Below, piece after piece: positions 23,971-35,567 of a DNA stretch of 64,000 bases. The DNA lies in assembly GCA_029747015.1 (NCBI GenBank), contig JAKOGI010002267.1, positions 61,599 through 125,598 of the forward strand, given 5' to 3'. The number at the start of each line of letters is the position of its first letter. Positions within the stretch are counted from its first letter, which is position 1. The position numbers and the translations under genes are program-made. Source of the stretch: Carnegiea gigantea (Eukaryota > Streptophyta > Magnoliopsida > Caryophyllales > Cactaceae). The notes under the pieces are model-generated. The model was not told where the DNA came from. It saw only the letters and a program-made list of their open reading frames with translations, and ran no database searches.

Positions 23971-25693
23971 CTCACTTGGAACTTAAGGTACTTAGTTAGC
24001 GTTTAATTCAAACTAGATTCATAATAGAAGCTTATTGAAACATAATGTAATAATCACACTAGATTCATAATCGTAGCTTATTAAAACATAAAGTAATAAA
24101 CTCACTCCAACTAGCATATAACTCAAATTAAGTTTCGTAATAAACTCATTCAATTGCCCAATTTTAGTTCGTTTGAAATCTTTTTTATACTAAAACAAGG
24201 GTGCCTAGCAAATTAAAATTTTAAATCATTCTCAGCTTACTACTTTTCAAAACTTAGAATACTAAGCTCGCTTATGATTCAAACAAGGTTTCTTCATAAT
24301 TTTTCAGCATAAACGCTTCTTAAATCGTAATGATTTTACTAGCTCGTAACTCGAAACTCAATCGGAACTCAAATAAAAAGCTAGCACACAATTCAAGCTA
24401 AATTCCATAATTAATACTTTAAGACACCCTTTTTCAGATCGTTTAAATCCTTTTAAACACAGGGAAAAGTTATATACAAACCAACACCTTAAAGCATTTT
24501 CAAACTCGCTTTTAGTTCGCTTTTAAACTTCCTAAACCTATCGACTATTTAGTCAAGTCACTCACTGAATAGTTTGACGATTTAGGATTTCTTTTAAGCT
24601 ACAAACATCTTCATAAACTATCAGGCAATTGATAAGTATTCGAAAGCATTGGCAATCATAAAAACAAGCTTTCTAAACGATTCTTTTAAAAGACGTCTAA
24701 AATTTCAAGAATTGGTCATATAATGTTACGTAGCACATTGGGGGGGTTCGCACATAGCACATTCACACACTTCATAGCACAACTTGGCAGAATCTACTTA
24801 ATAAGCCACACATGGCCTCGCAATCCACAAGATTGCGGCAATTTATGACCCAGGCTCCCTCCTCACACAGTATTGACCACAAGAACCTTAAATTTTTTAT
24901 TAGTTCCACCTCAAACCATCCAACTACCAAGTTCGGTTCAATAGTGACATGTACAAACCAATAATACATAGAACGATCACATATTAGTATAACATTTATA
25001 CTTGCTAACTAACATAGAGTTTAATGTATACTTAACTGATGCAAATAGAAACTTCAAAACAATATTTACTTTCTAGTTCGCAAACTAATATCCATAGGCA
25101 TAGTATTTCATTGTAATTACTATGAGTAGACTATTAATATGCCCAAATTCATTTAGCCATAACCTTTAGACATAATTCAGTTTATTCCATGATTACTTCA
25201 GCCATCCAACTAGCATCCTTAAGCATTAAATAGACGTCAAAATGCGACAACTGATGCTACAATAGCCCAATAACAACATTCTGTTTACTTTAAAATCCTC
25301 AATTTAATTGGTTCATTCTACCATGCATTAACTCAATATACGATTAACCCAAAATCTGTACCATACTTGTAATTTCTCAATATCCATTTTAATTTGCCCA
25401 AACTAACTACTAAACTCAGAATTGACATGCGCTAGCTAATTAAAATTGTTGAAAATAGCAATAATTAGGAGTAAAGAAATCTCCACTTCGATTCCAAGCT
25501 TGATGTTGTTCGAATGCTACTGGGCTTGGCTTTAGGTGCCCGAACAACTCCAAATTCTTCGGCTCTTGCTCAGCCACGCATGAACAGACCCCAACAGTGC
25601 CCAATTCGTGCACTTCAAAGCCTAATTTCACTCAGACTTTCACCCACTAGCTTGAACTCATGATGGATGTTCGATGTCTCGAATCACTCCCAA

Positions 25694-25700
25694 TTTATAG
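25694..25700 (-). promoter_or_regulatory. TATA box of the gypsy LTR (left copy)
   Basis: The minus strand reads CCTCTATAAATTGGGAGTG. The same box occurs in the right LTR at 41025-41031, followed in both by a GATTCGAGACATC-like leader. This fits the U3/R boundary. Confidence 0.5.
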
Positions 25701-26462
25701 AGGATTTGAAGAGCCTAAGAGCTAGGTTGCATGGCTAAGCCCTGATAAGTATTGGGGGCTTCGAATCACCGCCTAGAACCGTCGAAAACGTGGTGGGTTC
25801 ATCTGAACCCTTGCCCAGATTCACGCTAAATGGAGACTAGTTGTGCGAGAGACCGAATGGGTAGGTTTTGCAGGTTGGAGTGGTGAAAATATGCTTGAAT
25901 TCGAGCTCTTGTGGCGCATCTATGGTGGAGAGGAGAGGAGGAAGAAGAAGAGCAGAGAGGAGAGAGAGGGATGTCGGGTCAGGGGGTCACGATCAGGAAA
26001 GAGGAGACAGGAGGAAAGGGGTCGAGTGAAATTACTAAAACACCCCTCCCTCTTCAATTTCTGTCCCAAACTGTTAGATACTTGACACCGCTAGTCTAAT
26101 ATGCAACCTAAATTCTAAACCCAAAATCGATAGCATGATCTTTCATCGATTGCTCGTCCCTAAACATATCCAGGCTCGATTTAATAAACATCGAACTACT
26201 CTTAAGGTTAACAACCTAATTGCAATCGGATTTCTATTCAATTTAGTATTCGTTAATAACCATTAATAACATTTGCTAAAAATCATCGAAAGAGTTTCAA
26301 AACTAATAATAATATGAACAGCAACAAGAATATTCTTTTTAATAAAATTATCGTTCACGTAAGCCCATCAATAATAATTTAACTTATATAGTAATAAAAA
26401 TACGATTTTACGACGTAAAAAGGCAATGTGACCAGCTTAACATAAAAAGGGAATACGCAGGT

Positions 26463-27723
26463 TGTTGAAACAATTATGTGTAAGGTTTTGATGATAACAA
26501 CCCTAATGTACCAGTCAATATGCTATCATGCCATGCCTGAGTAGTGTGCTAGAATTGTGGGTTGAGACAGGTTGCAAACACCCTGGAGAACAGTTTGAAG
26601 AAGCGTGAAACATCAAAGTGAATATGCATGCACGACATCGAGGAGGTCAAAGGATCACAAGAGTCTTAGGGTTAATTACTGGTTGTATTCATCTAAATTT
26701 TTGTTAATATGCCAATTAGAAGATCTTAACTTAATACTCACCTTGAAGGAATTTCTTGCGCTAACTCAGAACACTGCTCAGAACAGTTTGAGCAATCGGG
26801 TCTACAGTGTTCTAAGGGCAACGTATAAAACTCTTGTCCCAAAGATTTTCAAGTGTTTTTTTACTGTCAAAATTCTTAACATATTTGGGATTGATTTTTT
26901 GATAATATTTTATCTTACAAAGAGTCCTTCACTGAATAATATTGTTTTCCTAAAAAGATACTATCAAAAGATTTTATCTTAGCCTTTAAATTATGATTTC
27001 CAAAAACGATAATGTTGAGAGATTCAATTCCATTTAGAATACTGATTATTTTTGAGAGTTATTGCTAAAATCCAAAACCACCCATATACTTGCGGCAGAA
27101 GTATTCCGTAGGTATATAATCTCTTGCCTCTCAATATTTTCATTCACGGTTTTTCAAGGAGCAAAATCGAGTTTTCTGTGAGAAAATTTTCTGATTGAAA
27201 AACCTTGAAGAAGTGTGCTAAATTGAGTCATCTATATTGGCAAAATAGGGATTGTATTATACCTTACATTCAGCTTGTTTAGAAGCATTCAAAGTATGGT
27301 GTTTTTCTATTCTCTTCTGTCATCAGTGCGATTAGAGTGTGTCCAAGTCTTAGGAGACTTTCGACATGGTGTGTGACTAGTTCTCAAGTGGAGGCTAGTT
27401 ACATGTTTATAACGAGGGTCCCGGGGGAGACTAAGTCATGTGTAGTCACGTGTGAGTTACATCTGTAACAAATTCAGCCCTTGTTAGTAAAAGTGTTGCT
27501 GAAATCCTACTAAGGTAGGCTGTGGTTTTTACACCTCAATTGGCCCAGAGGTGGTTTTTCACATAAAAATATTGTGTCTACTTTATATTTTCGTATTCAG
27601 TTTTATTTTGCCTCACTCCAAACACCTCTCCAAACAGCTCTCACGAGTGTTCTGAAACAAACAAAAAGGTTGTAAGACACAATTCACCCCCCTCTTCTGT
27701 CCTAGTGTGCTTATAATCCAACA
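26463..27723 (+). repeat. 5' LTR of the SIRE-like copia element
   Basis: It begins TGTTGAAACAATTATGTG and ends CTTATAATCCAACA, and aligns along its length with 35568-36835. It contains a TATA box and ends in the usual copia CAATTCACCCCCCTCTT stretch. The open frame 26605-26982 is repeated in the 3' LTR in broken form and is not a gene. Confidence 0.95.
27113..27119 (+). promoter_or_regulatory. TATA box of the copia 5' LTR
   Basis: The sequence is GGTATATAATCTCTTGCC. It is conserved in the 3' LTR at 36218-36225, followed in both by CTCAA and ATTTTCATTCACGG. Confidence 0.6.
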
Positions 27724-27724
27724 A

Positions 27725-27737
27725 GTTGTATCAGAGC
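27725..27737 (+). promoter_or_regulatory. Primer binding site of the copia element
   Basis: TTGTATCAGAGC lies one to two bases after the 5' LTR and matches the initiator-Met tRNA site TGGTATCAGAGC with one change. Confidence 0.8.
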
Positions 27738-27780
27738 AGGTTCTCATAATTAGGTTAACACATTAAGAGATCCTGAAAGA

Positions 27781-29611
27781 ATGAGTGCACCACAAGGAAT
27801 CCTAGAAGGTCAATCTGTGACCAGACCTTTATATTTCAATAGACAGCCCTACAACTGGTTGAAAAATCGAATGGAGAACTATATCCAACTGAGGATTATG
27901 AGCTGTGGATGCTTATTGTGAATGACCCTTACATTCAAGTGAAAGTCACAGCTGATGGAAAGACTGTTCCTAAGGAGCCAAAAGAATTCGACTTAGACGA
28001 CTTCAGGAAGATGGAGAAGAATGCCAAGGCCAAGAAACTGTTGTATTTTGGACTTGGACCTGATGAGTACACTTGCATCTCAGAGTGTGAATCCACAAAG
28101 GAGATATGGAATGCTCTCCAAGAAACAAATCAAGTCAAGCAATCCAGAATCGAGCTATTGGTAAGGAAGTATGAGCTATTCGAGATGAGCAATAAAGAGA
28201 CAGTTATGGACATATATACTCAGTTTACCTATATCACTAATGAGTTAAAATCGTTGGGAAAATCTTTTACCACTGAAGAATTGGTATGGAAGATCCTACT
28301 AATTTTACCTCAATGAAGGGAATCAAAAGTAACTGCTATCCAAGAAACCAGGAAGATGAATGAGATCTCCTTGGATGAGCTTATTAGAAATCTACAAACG
28401 TATGAACTAAGAAAGAATTCCCAGATGAAGGAAGAAGTGAAGAAAGACTGAGGATTGGCACTAAAAGCTAGAGAAAGCGATAGCTTAGATTTTGATGAAG
28501 AAGGGATAGCCATGATCGCTCGAAAGTTCAGAAAAATCTTCAAAAAGGCCGAAAGTAAATACAAGAATGGCAATACCAGCAAGGCCAAGAACAGCGATCG
28601 AGATTAGTTCTCAGGACGCTTTAAGTGTGGAAGGCAAGATCATGTTATGAAGAATTGCCCCTTGCTGAAGGAAGAACAGGGGTCAGAACAGGTCAGAACT
28701 AGAGGCAAAAAGATGCAGTTAACTAATGCTGAAAAATGATTCACCAAGGCATGATGGCAGCCTGGGGTGATACCTCACAAGAAGAAGAGGACTCTCAAGA
28801 TAGAGAGGAAGCAGTACCTCTTATAGCCCGAAGAGAATCTAATTCAGATTCTAATTCAGTCGAGAGTTTGTCCTACCTCAAGGAAGAGGTACGTAATCTT
28901 AGCAAGAGGAAACTTGAAAAATAAGTTTTTACATTGATGGAAGAATGTGAGATAGTAAATTCTGAAAATGGCATGCTTAAAAATACCTGCTCAGGATTAG
29001 AAAAGAATGTTAAAAGCCTGGAAAGAAAGAAGCAAGAACTTGGGCATATGAATGAGGTTCTCACGTGTAAAAAACTCAAAATTGATGAAAACGTTCTCGT
29101 TTTATGTTATGAACTAGACACCCTTAAGGATCTTATGAACAAGAGAGAGGAAGTGTTCAATCTCAAGGCTGGAAAGTGAGTCCTTAAATCTAAAGCTTAA
29201 TTTAGAATCCCAGATGAATGAAAATAAATAGCTTCTTGAAAAAATACAAAAAGCTGAAACTGACCTTACTGAAAACAGGCGCTGAAACAGTTCCTCAAAA
29301 GCGCTAATATGGCTAAGCACTCATCATAATCAAAATAAAAAGGGATTAGCCTTTGTGAATAGGCGTGTTACTAGCCAATGGACAAGAAATATATTGGTCT
29401 GCCAGAGAATATAATTTGTTTTCATTGTGGAAAAATTGGTCATTATTGTTATGCTTGTTTTTTAAGAAAAAGGGCCATGGAAAGAAACTCATTATATGTT
29501 AAACAAATATGGATCAAAAAAGATGAGTTAAATTCATGTCGAAGAAAAGAACGGGACCCAAGTGGATCTGGGTTCCCAGGACTGACACTTAGCTATTTTG
29601 CACGCTAAAGT
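27781..29611 (+). pseudogene. Copia gag, degenerate, with two zinc-knuckle regions
   Basis: The start MSAPQGILEGQ at 27781 is followed by the gag core (EDYELWMLI, EIWNALQETNQVKQSRI, YELFEM). The frame shifts by one base near 27890, and stops at about 28315 and 28449 interrupt it. A first zinc knuckle reads FKCGRQDHVMKNCP with its first Cys changed to Arg. A lysine- and glutamate-rich coiled-coil-like segment follows (28850-29180). Near 29417 a second knuckle, CFHCGKIGHYCYAC, keeps all four ligands (CX2CX4HX4C), and then comes a WIWVPR-type linker in another frame. By family knowledge this is the nucleocapsid that packages element RNA. Several stops sit at CAA, CGA or TGG positions changed by C-to-T. 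Confidence 0.85.
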
Positions 29612-31021
29612 GAGATGAGGCAACCAACTACGGTACTTGGATAGTGGTTGCTCAAGGCATATGATTAGAAACAAATCAAATTTCCTCTCACTTACAGCCT
29701 TTGATGGAGCGAGAGTGGCGTTTGGAAACGGCAAGTTTGGGACGATTGTTAGTGTAGATAAGATAGGTAAATCACTCTCCCACTCGATTGATAATGTGTA
29801 CCTAGTTGATGGGTTACAGCATAACTTGTTAAGTGTGTCCCAATTATGTGATAAAGGTAATCATGTTGGATTTTCTTCGGACTAATGCTTGATTACCAAT
29901 ATCAAACCTAGAGAGGTTGTGTTGAGCGGGAAGCGACACAACAATGTGTATGAAGCATGTTTTCTTTCACTTTCCCAAAATCATTTGACTTGTTTGAGTG
30001 TTCTTGATGATGATGTTATGCTTTAGCACAAGAGACCAGGTCATGTTAGTCTCTCCTTGCTAAATAAACTTGTTTCTAAAGACCTAGTAGTTGGTTTACC
30101 TTCCATCAAATACAATGATGACAAGGTATGCGACGCTTGTGCAAAAGGAAAGTAAACTAGAATCTCTTTCAAGCCAAAGAAGTATGTTAGCACTTCCCGA
30201 CCTCTTGAGCTACTACATGTTGATTTATGTGGTCCTATGAGGATAACAAGTAGGGGTGGGAAGAGGTATATGGTTGTTGTAGTGGATTATTACTCTTGTT
30301 TCATCTGGACTTTATTTCTAGCATCAAAAGATGAATCTTTTGAAAAGTTTGTTGTGTTTCTTAAGAAAACTGAAAAGAGAGTAGGACACTCATTGATCAG
30401 TCTCAGGTCTGACCATGGAAAAGAATTCGAAAATTCAAGCTTTATTGACTATTATAATGAACATGGTATTGATCATAATTTTTCTGCCCCCAGAACACCC
30501 TTGCAGAACGAGGTGATGGAGCGCAAAAATCGTACTCTGGAAGACATGACTATAACTATGCTTATTGCTAGTGGTCTTCCTAAACATTTTTGGGCAGAGG
30601 TATTGAACACAGCATGTTACATTATAAATAGATGCATGATCAGACCCTTTCTTAATAAGACTCCTTATGAACTTCTCAAAGGGCAAAAACCCAATATTAG
30701 ACACCTAAGAGTCTTTGGTTGCAAATATTATGTGCACAATAATGGGAAGGAACCCTTAGGAAAGTTTGACACTAGAAGTGATGAAGCCATATTCTTAGGA
30801 TACTCCTGACATAGTAAAACTTACAAAGTGTTCAACAAAAGGACTCTAAGTGTTGAGGAAAGTATGCATATATTATTTGATGAAACTAACTCCTTGGTTG
30901 AGAATGATGAACAGGATGAAGATTTCGAGTTTGGCCTTGTAAGAAAAGACATTGGTAAGACTCATGAAAGTGAACCACACTCTGGAGCTGATAATATGGA
31001 AAGTGGGCAGGAAGTATACTA
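29612..31021 (+). pseudogene. Copia protease and integrase, degenerate
   Basis: Protease: LDSGCSRHM with the catalytic Asp at 29640-29642, then VAFGNGKFG and LLSVSQLCD; a stop follows at 29883. Integrase: the HKRPGH and CDAC zinc ligands (HX4H at 30027-30044, CX2C at 30129-30140), with the Trp before the first His turned into TAG, and a stop at 30154. The catalytic core is open from 30237 to 30806. It keeps Asp in LLHVDLCGP (30222-30224), Asp in LRSDHGKEF (30411-30413) and Glu in EVMERKNRTL (30519-30521), spaced D-x35-E. A stop at 30807 falls in the usual FLGYS-x-SKTYKVFN region. Frame 30828-31022 continues the linker towards RT. Confidence 0.9.
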
Positions 31022-31319
31022 ATTAGGGGGAAGCACTGTCAACCCTGATATGAACCAAAACCAACTCACTCAACCTCAGTACCCTCATACTGATCTGAGA
31101 ACAAGCTTCAGATCTGATCCCGAACCTATTTCTTCAAGCTGCCAGGAGAGAGTGAAAAGCGGATTTATGGATCCTTTCACTTCACGACCCCGGAAGCACT
31201 AGAGCTCACACCCCCTTGACCAAATTATATCTGACATTAATATAGGGGTGCAAACCAGATCTAAGCTCAGAAATTTTTGTGCTTTTTATGCCTTTTTATC
31301 TAACATTGAGCCTAAGAAT

Positions 31320-32833
31320 GTTCATGAAGCCCTTGCAGATTCTGACTGGGCTATAGCCATGCAAGAGGAGCTTCATTAGTTTGAAAGGAACAAGGTCTAG
31401 CACCTTGAACCATGGCGTAAAGATAGATTAATAATTAGAACCAAGTGGGTGTTCAAGAACAAGATGGATGAGTTCGAAACAGTCACTAAAAACAAGGCCA
31501 GGTTGGTGGTCCGAGATTACAATCAAGAAGAAGGCATCGATTATGAGGAAACATTTGCACCTGTAGCAAGGATAGAGGCTATTCACATCTTGGTAGCTTT
31601 TGCAGCACACATGGAGATCAAGTTGTACCAAATGGATGTCAAGAGTGCATTTCTCAATGGATATCTTAAAGAAGAGGTATATGTAAGACAACCTCCTGGT
31701 TTTGAAAATCATGATTTTCCTAATCATGTGTTCAAGCTTGACAAAGCACTTTATGGTCTAAAACAAGCTCCTAGACCTTGGTATGAACATTTGTCAAGTT
31801 TCTTAATTGATAATGATTTTCAAAGAGACAAGATTGATAATACCTTATTTCTCAAATCTAAGGGGGAACATTTGTTGATTGTACAAGTATATGTCGATGA
31901 CATTATATTTGGTGCAACCAACAATGATTTATGTGATGAATTTTCAAATTTGATGGGAGTGAGTTTGAGATGAGCATGATGGGTGAGCTTAATTTTTTCT
32001 TAGGCTTGTAAATTAAGCAAACTTCAAGCAGAACTATGATACATCAACAAAAATATGTCAAGGAACTACTTCAGTGGTTTGGGATGGAATCGGCTAAGCC
32101 CATGGACACTCCCATCTCTCCTTCAACTAGGTTAGTGATGGATGATGGAAGTTCTTTAGTTAATGAAAAATCATATAGGGGCATGATAGGATCACTTCTA
32201 TACCTAACCACCAGTAGACCTGATATTGTTTTCAGTGTTAGTTTGTGCGCTCGTTTGTAGTCAAATCCAAAAGAAACACATTTGAAACCTGCAAAACGGA
32301 TTTTTAGATATTTGAAACACACCTCTGATTTAGCACTATGGTATCCACGAGGATGCAACTTTGAGCTCATTGGGTATGCGGATCCTGATTATGCTGGATT
32401 TCTAGTTGACAGAAAAACTACCTCAGGTATGGCTACTTTGCTTGGACCCTGTTTGGTCTCTTGGTCTACAAAGAAATAGCACACAGTTGCTATGTCCACA
32501 GCAGAAGCCGAGTATGTAGCGGCTGCTTCTTGTTGCGCTCAATTGCTGTGGATACAGCAATAACTCAAGGACTTTGGTGTTGACACGGGATGCATTCCCA
32601 TATTCTGTGATAACACAAGTGTAATTAACATTGCCAAGAACCCGTGTCAACATAAAAGGACTAAGCATATTGACGTTTGTCATCACTTTTTAAGCGACAA
32701 TGTAGAAAAGGGCTTGATTTCAATGAATTTTTATGCCACTGATAAACAAATTGCTGATATTTTTACTAAGGCACTGAGTAGAGAATAGTTTGAGAGGAAT
32801 AGACTTGAATTAGGTATGATTAAGAAAATCTGA
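31320..32833 (+). pseudogene. Copia reverse transcriptase and RNase H, degenerate
   Basis: The copia RT landmarks are all present: [72 protein letters not shown] and the active-site YVDDIIFG at 31890-31913. A frame change near 31960 and stops at 32009 and 32258 follow. RNase H shows GYADPDYAG, TSGMATLLG, STAEAEYVAA and FCDNTSVINIAKNP. The end IADIFTKALS is close to the terminal TGA at 32831-32833. The frame before 31440 keeps the EALADSDWAIAMQEELH-type start with a stop in it. It is enzymatically dead as a single protein. Confidence 0.92.
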
Positions 32834-33351
32834 GAGTACTTCATCAACTCCCAATGATTGACTAGTAAGGTTTTGAGACCAAATAGATTGATTCAATGGA
32901 TGCATTCAATTTTCTGTGCTGTTATTAGCATATGTATGGAATGTAACATGCTGACTGTCATTGAGGTCTAATGTTATTGTCGTTACTGTCCTTTGTTACC
33001 GAACATATAGCAGTTAGAACATGCACTAAGAACAGGTCTGACCATTATTTGTATCATGTGCTAATCAAGTTACCATAATTAAAGTGCATTGGAAATTGGA
33101 TTGATTACGTCTAATCTATAATCTGCAGCTTTTCCCAAGTTGTAATAATATCTTTTATGCAAAATCCTCTCTCTCTCCAAAAACCAGCGGCCAAAAAGAT
33201 CATTACAGATCTTTACTTTATTTTTCGGTCAATTCATTTCAAACCTTCCCTATCTTCTTAAAACACCTTCCCTCCTTCCCTCAAGAACCCGACCTTTCTC
33301 TCCTTCCTAAAACCTACTAAACCCTAACCTCTTCCTCCACTAGCTCTTCCA
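32834..33351 (+). other. Spacer between pol and env-like ORF with a pyrimidine-rich leader
   Basis: There is no open frame. From about 33170 the sequence is rich in CTCTCTCTCC, CCTTCCCTCC and CCTAACCTCTTCC words and leads directly to an ATG at 33352. This looks like a 5' leader for the env-like ORF, which would need its own start or a spliced RNA. That reading is inference from composition. Confidence 0.4.
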
Positions 33352-35113
33352 ATGGCATGCACCCATGCAGCGGTGCATCCTCCGATCGTAAGGCACGTCA
33401 CCCAGCTCACTTCAAGCCAAGAAATCAAGAAAAAGGAGAGAAAAATTACTAGACATACTCACGGCACCACCAACATCGCTGGCAGAAGCTACACCTATGC
33501 CCACTTATGGTGTTTCTCTCTTCATTTTTTAGTTCTTGAAAAGTATCGATTTGAGACAAGTAGGAGTCAATCTTGATGATATACCCCCTGTTAAATCGAT
33601 CTTGGGATGGAAATTGGTATTATATGAACCCGGTGTGATCGAGTCAAAATCAACTAAAAAGATTGAGGATCCTGTGTTTGTTGAAGATTAGGTTAAGGAG
33701 CCCTTTTTGAATGATGCTCCCATGTGTGACGTTGATGAGGATGAACCCCTTATAAGGTTCAAGCGGACCATGAAAACAATCCACCAAACATCAACCAACC
33801 GGCTATCAAGTATCGAATAAAGGCCACAACCACACCCAATGTGCCTCTCATGACATCTATAGGGTGGCCTCGAACTCGAAGTTCAGGTCCTGCCATCTCA
33901 CCAAGCCTACCCGAGGATAAGATTGAAAGGTTTGTAAGGAAACCCAAACCAACTCCTCAAACTACCAAACCACTCCTCAAAACACCTGTCAATCCAACAG
34001 CCAAAACACTTCCCACACCTGTTTCCACTAAGAAACCTGCCTTGAAATAGGGATCTCCAGAATAGGCATTCGATCTGGATGGAGAAAGTGATGAACTGTA
34101 GAAAGGAACGCTAGAAAAACCGTGACACTGGGGGAAAGGTACAGACACTTTCTTCAGAAAACTGTGGTTAGAGGAAAATTGATTAAGGTACATACTTTCA
34201 GGAACAAGGGCTGGGAGTGTTCCTAGAAAAATTAAAGGCCCAGGGTTGGTTAGATTTGTTTATGAACACTAAACGGGGCTGTGCTGTACCTGAATTGGCA
34301 TAATTATATGCCAATTGTGTTGTCACTAGTGGGATAGTGGCAAGCTCAGTTAATGGCCGTGAGTTATGCTTCGATGCTGATAACTTAGGAAATTGGCTTG
34401 GGGCGCCATCGAAGGGGTTTGATGTGTATGCGCGTGAGGATAAAAGCGTACTAGGTGATGAATGACTGTTGGAATTGACTCGAAAGCTAGCCCAACAACC
34501 TGATTTGACTGCTCCCTGGTCTGTGCGAAAGGGGGAAATGATGCCTTTGCATAGGCTATTGTTCTGGTTTGTGATTAAGAATGTGATTCCCTTGGGTTAG
34601 GGACACAATCTTACAGACCTCATGGATATGTGTTATACAGACCTACTAGATCGAGGGTAGCACATTAATCTATCAGCCACCATGATTAGTCATATTGCAC
34701 GTATTGTAAACACCTCTAAGAGTCATTGGCTTCCTTGTGACTTTAGTTTTTGAGACACTTGGGATTCCCCTGCAAAAGAGAGTGGGGTTTTAGGTCACAG
34801 AGGAGATAGGGAGCAACACTTTGCTTGGGTGTGGGTTCATAATAAAGAAGAGTGATGGTACAGTGTCAGAACAAGGACCCAAAACACCCTTTGACCCTGG
34901 TTCCAGTCTTGTTCCCAGTGAGATTGCCTCTTATAGCACATCCACGGTTGAGGCCCTAGTACAGGACCAGCTCCATCTGAAGGAGGAGATTGCTGAAGTG
35001 GAGCACGCACTCAGTAAAGAAAAGGCCTTGAATGTATAGTGCCATAAGGATATTCTACGTACTCTTTCTGCCCTCATGGCCAAAATGGCTCCTCCGCCTC
35101 CTTCTCCCTGATT
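33352..35113 (+). pseudogene. Env-like extra ORF of the SIRE-type copia element, degenerate
   Basis: Reading across several frames gives an N-terminal segment from the ATG at 33352, an acidic segment (about 33680-33760), and a proline/threonine/lysine-rich segment (33841-34050, with KPKPTPQTTKPLLKTPV). A globular domain follows at about 34240-34800 (VNGRELCFDADNLGNWLGA, PWSVRKGEMMPLHRLLFW, NLTDLMDMCYTDLL, NLSATMISHIARI). Last is a short coiled-coil end (LVQDQLHLKEEIAEVEHAL). The domain matches the pattern of the plant transposon protein family PF20167 as I remember it, often found in extra ORFs of large copia elements. Function is unknown; for SIRE-like elements an envelope role has been proposed, not shown. 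At least four stops and frame changes are present. Confidence 0.65.
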
Positions 35114-35553
35114 CACCCCTGATCTCAGCCTTGATCCTTGTCTTGTTTTCAACAACACTATTTTCTTCTTTGTTCGGATAAACTTGATTTTGCTTGTGAT
35201 TGCCAATGGTTATATCTGATTTTAGCTGGCCTTTGCCTGCTAATGCTGTTGTGTGTTTGTGCGTGACTAGGATACCATATACTTGACTTATATCAATGTT
35301 ATTTTCTCTTATTACCCATGGCGGTAGGTGCATCCCTACTGAATTTATGCAGATAGTTCCCTCGACCTTTTCGATGATGTCAAAAGGAGGAAGATAAGTA
35401 TGACCATGCTTTGATTGGTTTGCCTGTTTTAAGCTCATTCTTACTCTTGCTATATCTCGTTTGTGCATTGGCCTCCTTCAATTACTATTTTGGCACCAAT
35501 GTTCTTGCCCTTTACTCTATCGCACTTTGATGGTCATTTGGTTTGTCATCATC

Positions 35554-35567
35554 AAAAAGGGAGAATT
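35554..35567 (+). promoter_or_regulatory. Polypurine tract of the copia element
   Basis: AAAAAGGGAGAATT directly precedes the 3' LTR, after TTTGTCATCATC, as usual for SIRE-like elements. It primes plus-strand DNA synthesis in the family. Confidence 0.8.

Larger units (their letters stand above)
21797..26462 (-). repeat. Left (3') LTR of the gypsy element, main part
   Basis: This part runs from TGTAACAG to the copia insertion point; its last six bases lie beyond the copia element at 36841-36846. About 3.4 kb from 23032 on aligns with 38261-41799. The LTR holds a dense array of ACAGCTCAC and ATCTTTGCGTCCAG words at 23290-23515, a 60-bp tandem array at about 23640-23970, and a G7 run near 24740. 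Open frames 24772-24969 (minus) and 25843-26085 (plus) have counterparts in the other LTR, but only because LTRs are copies; I see no known domain. Confidence 0.85.

Noticed and set aside
26605..26982. 125-codon frame in the copia 5' LTR and its pieces at 35677-36087
   Set aside because: LTR sequence without a recognisable domain, broken in the partner LTR.
33841..34050. Proline/lysine-rich plus-strand frame considered as a separate small gene
   Set aside because: It fits as the proline-rich part of the env-like ORF of the copia element, in frame order with neighbouring pieces.
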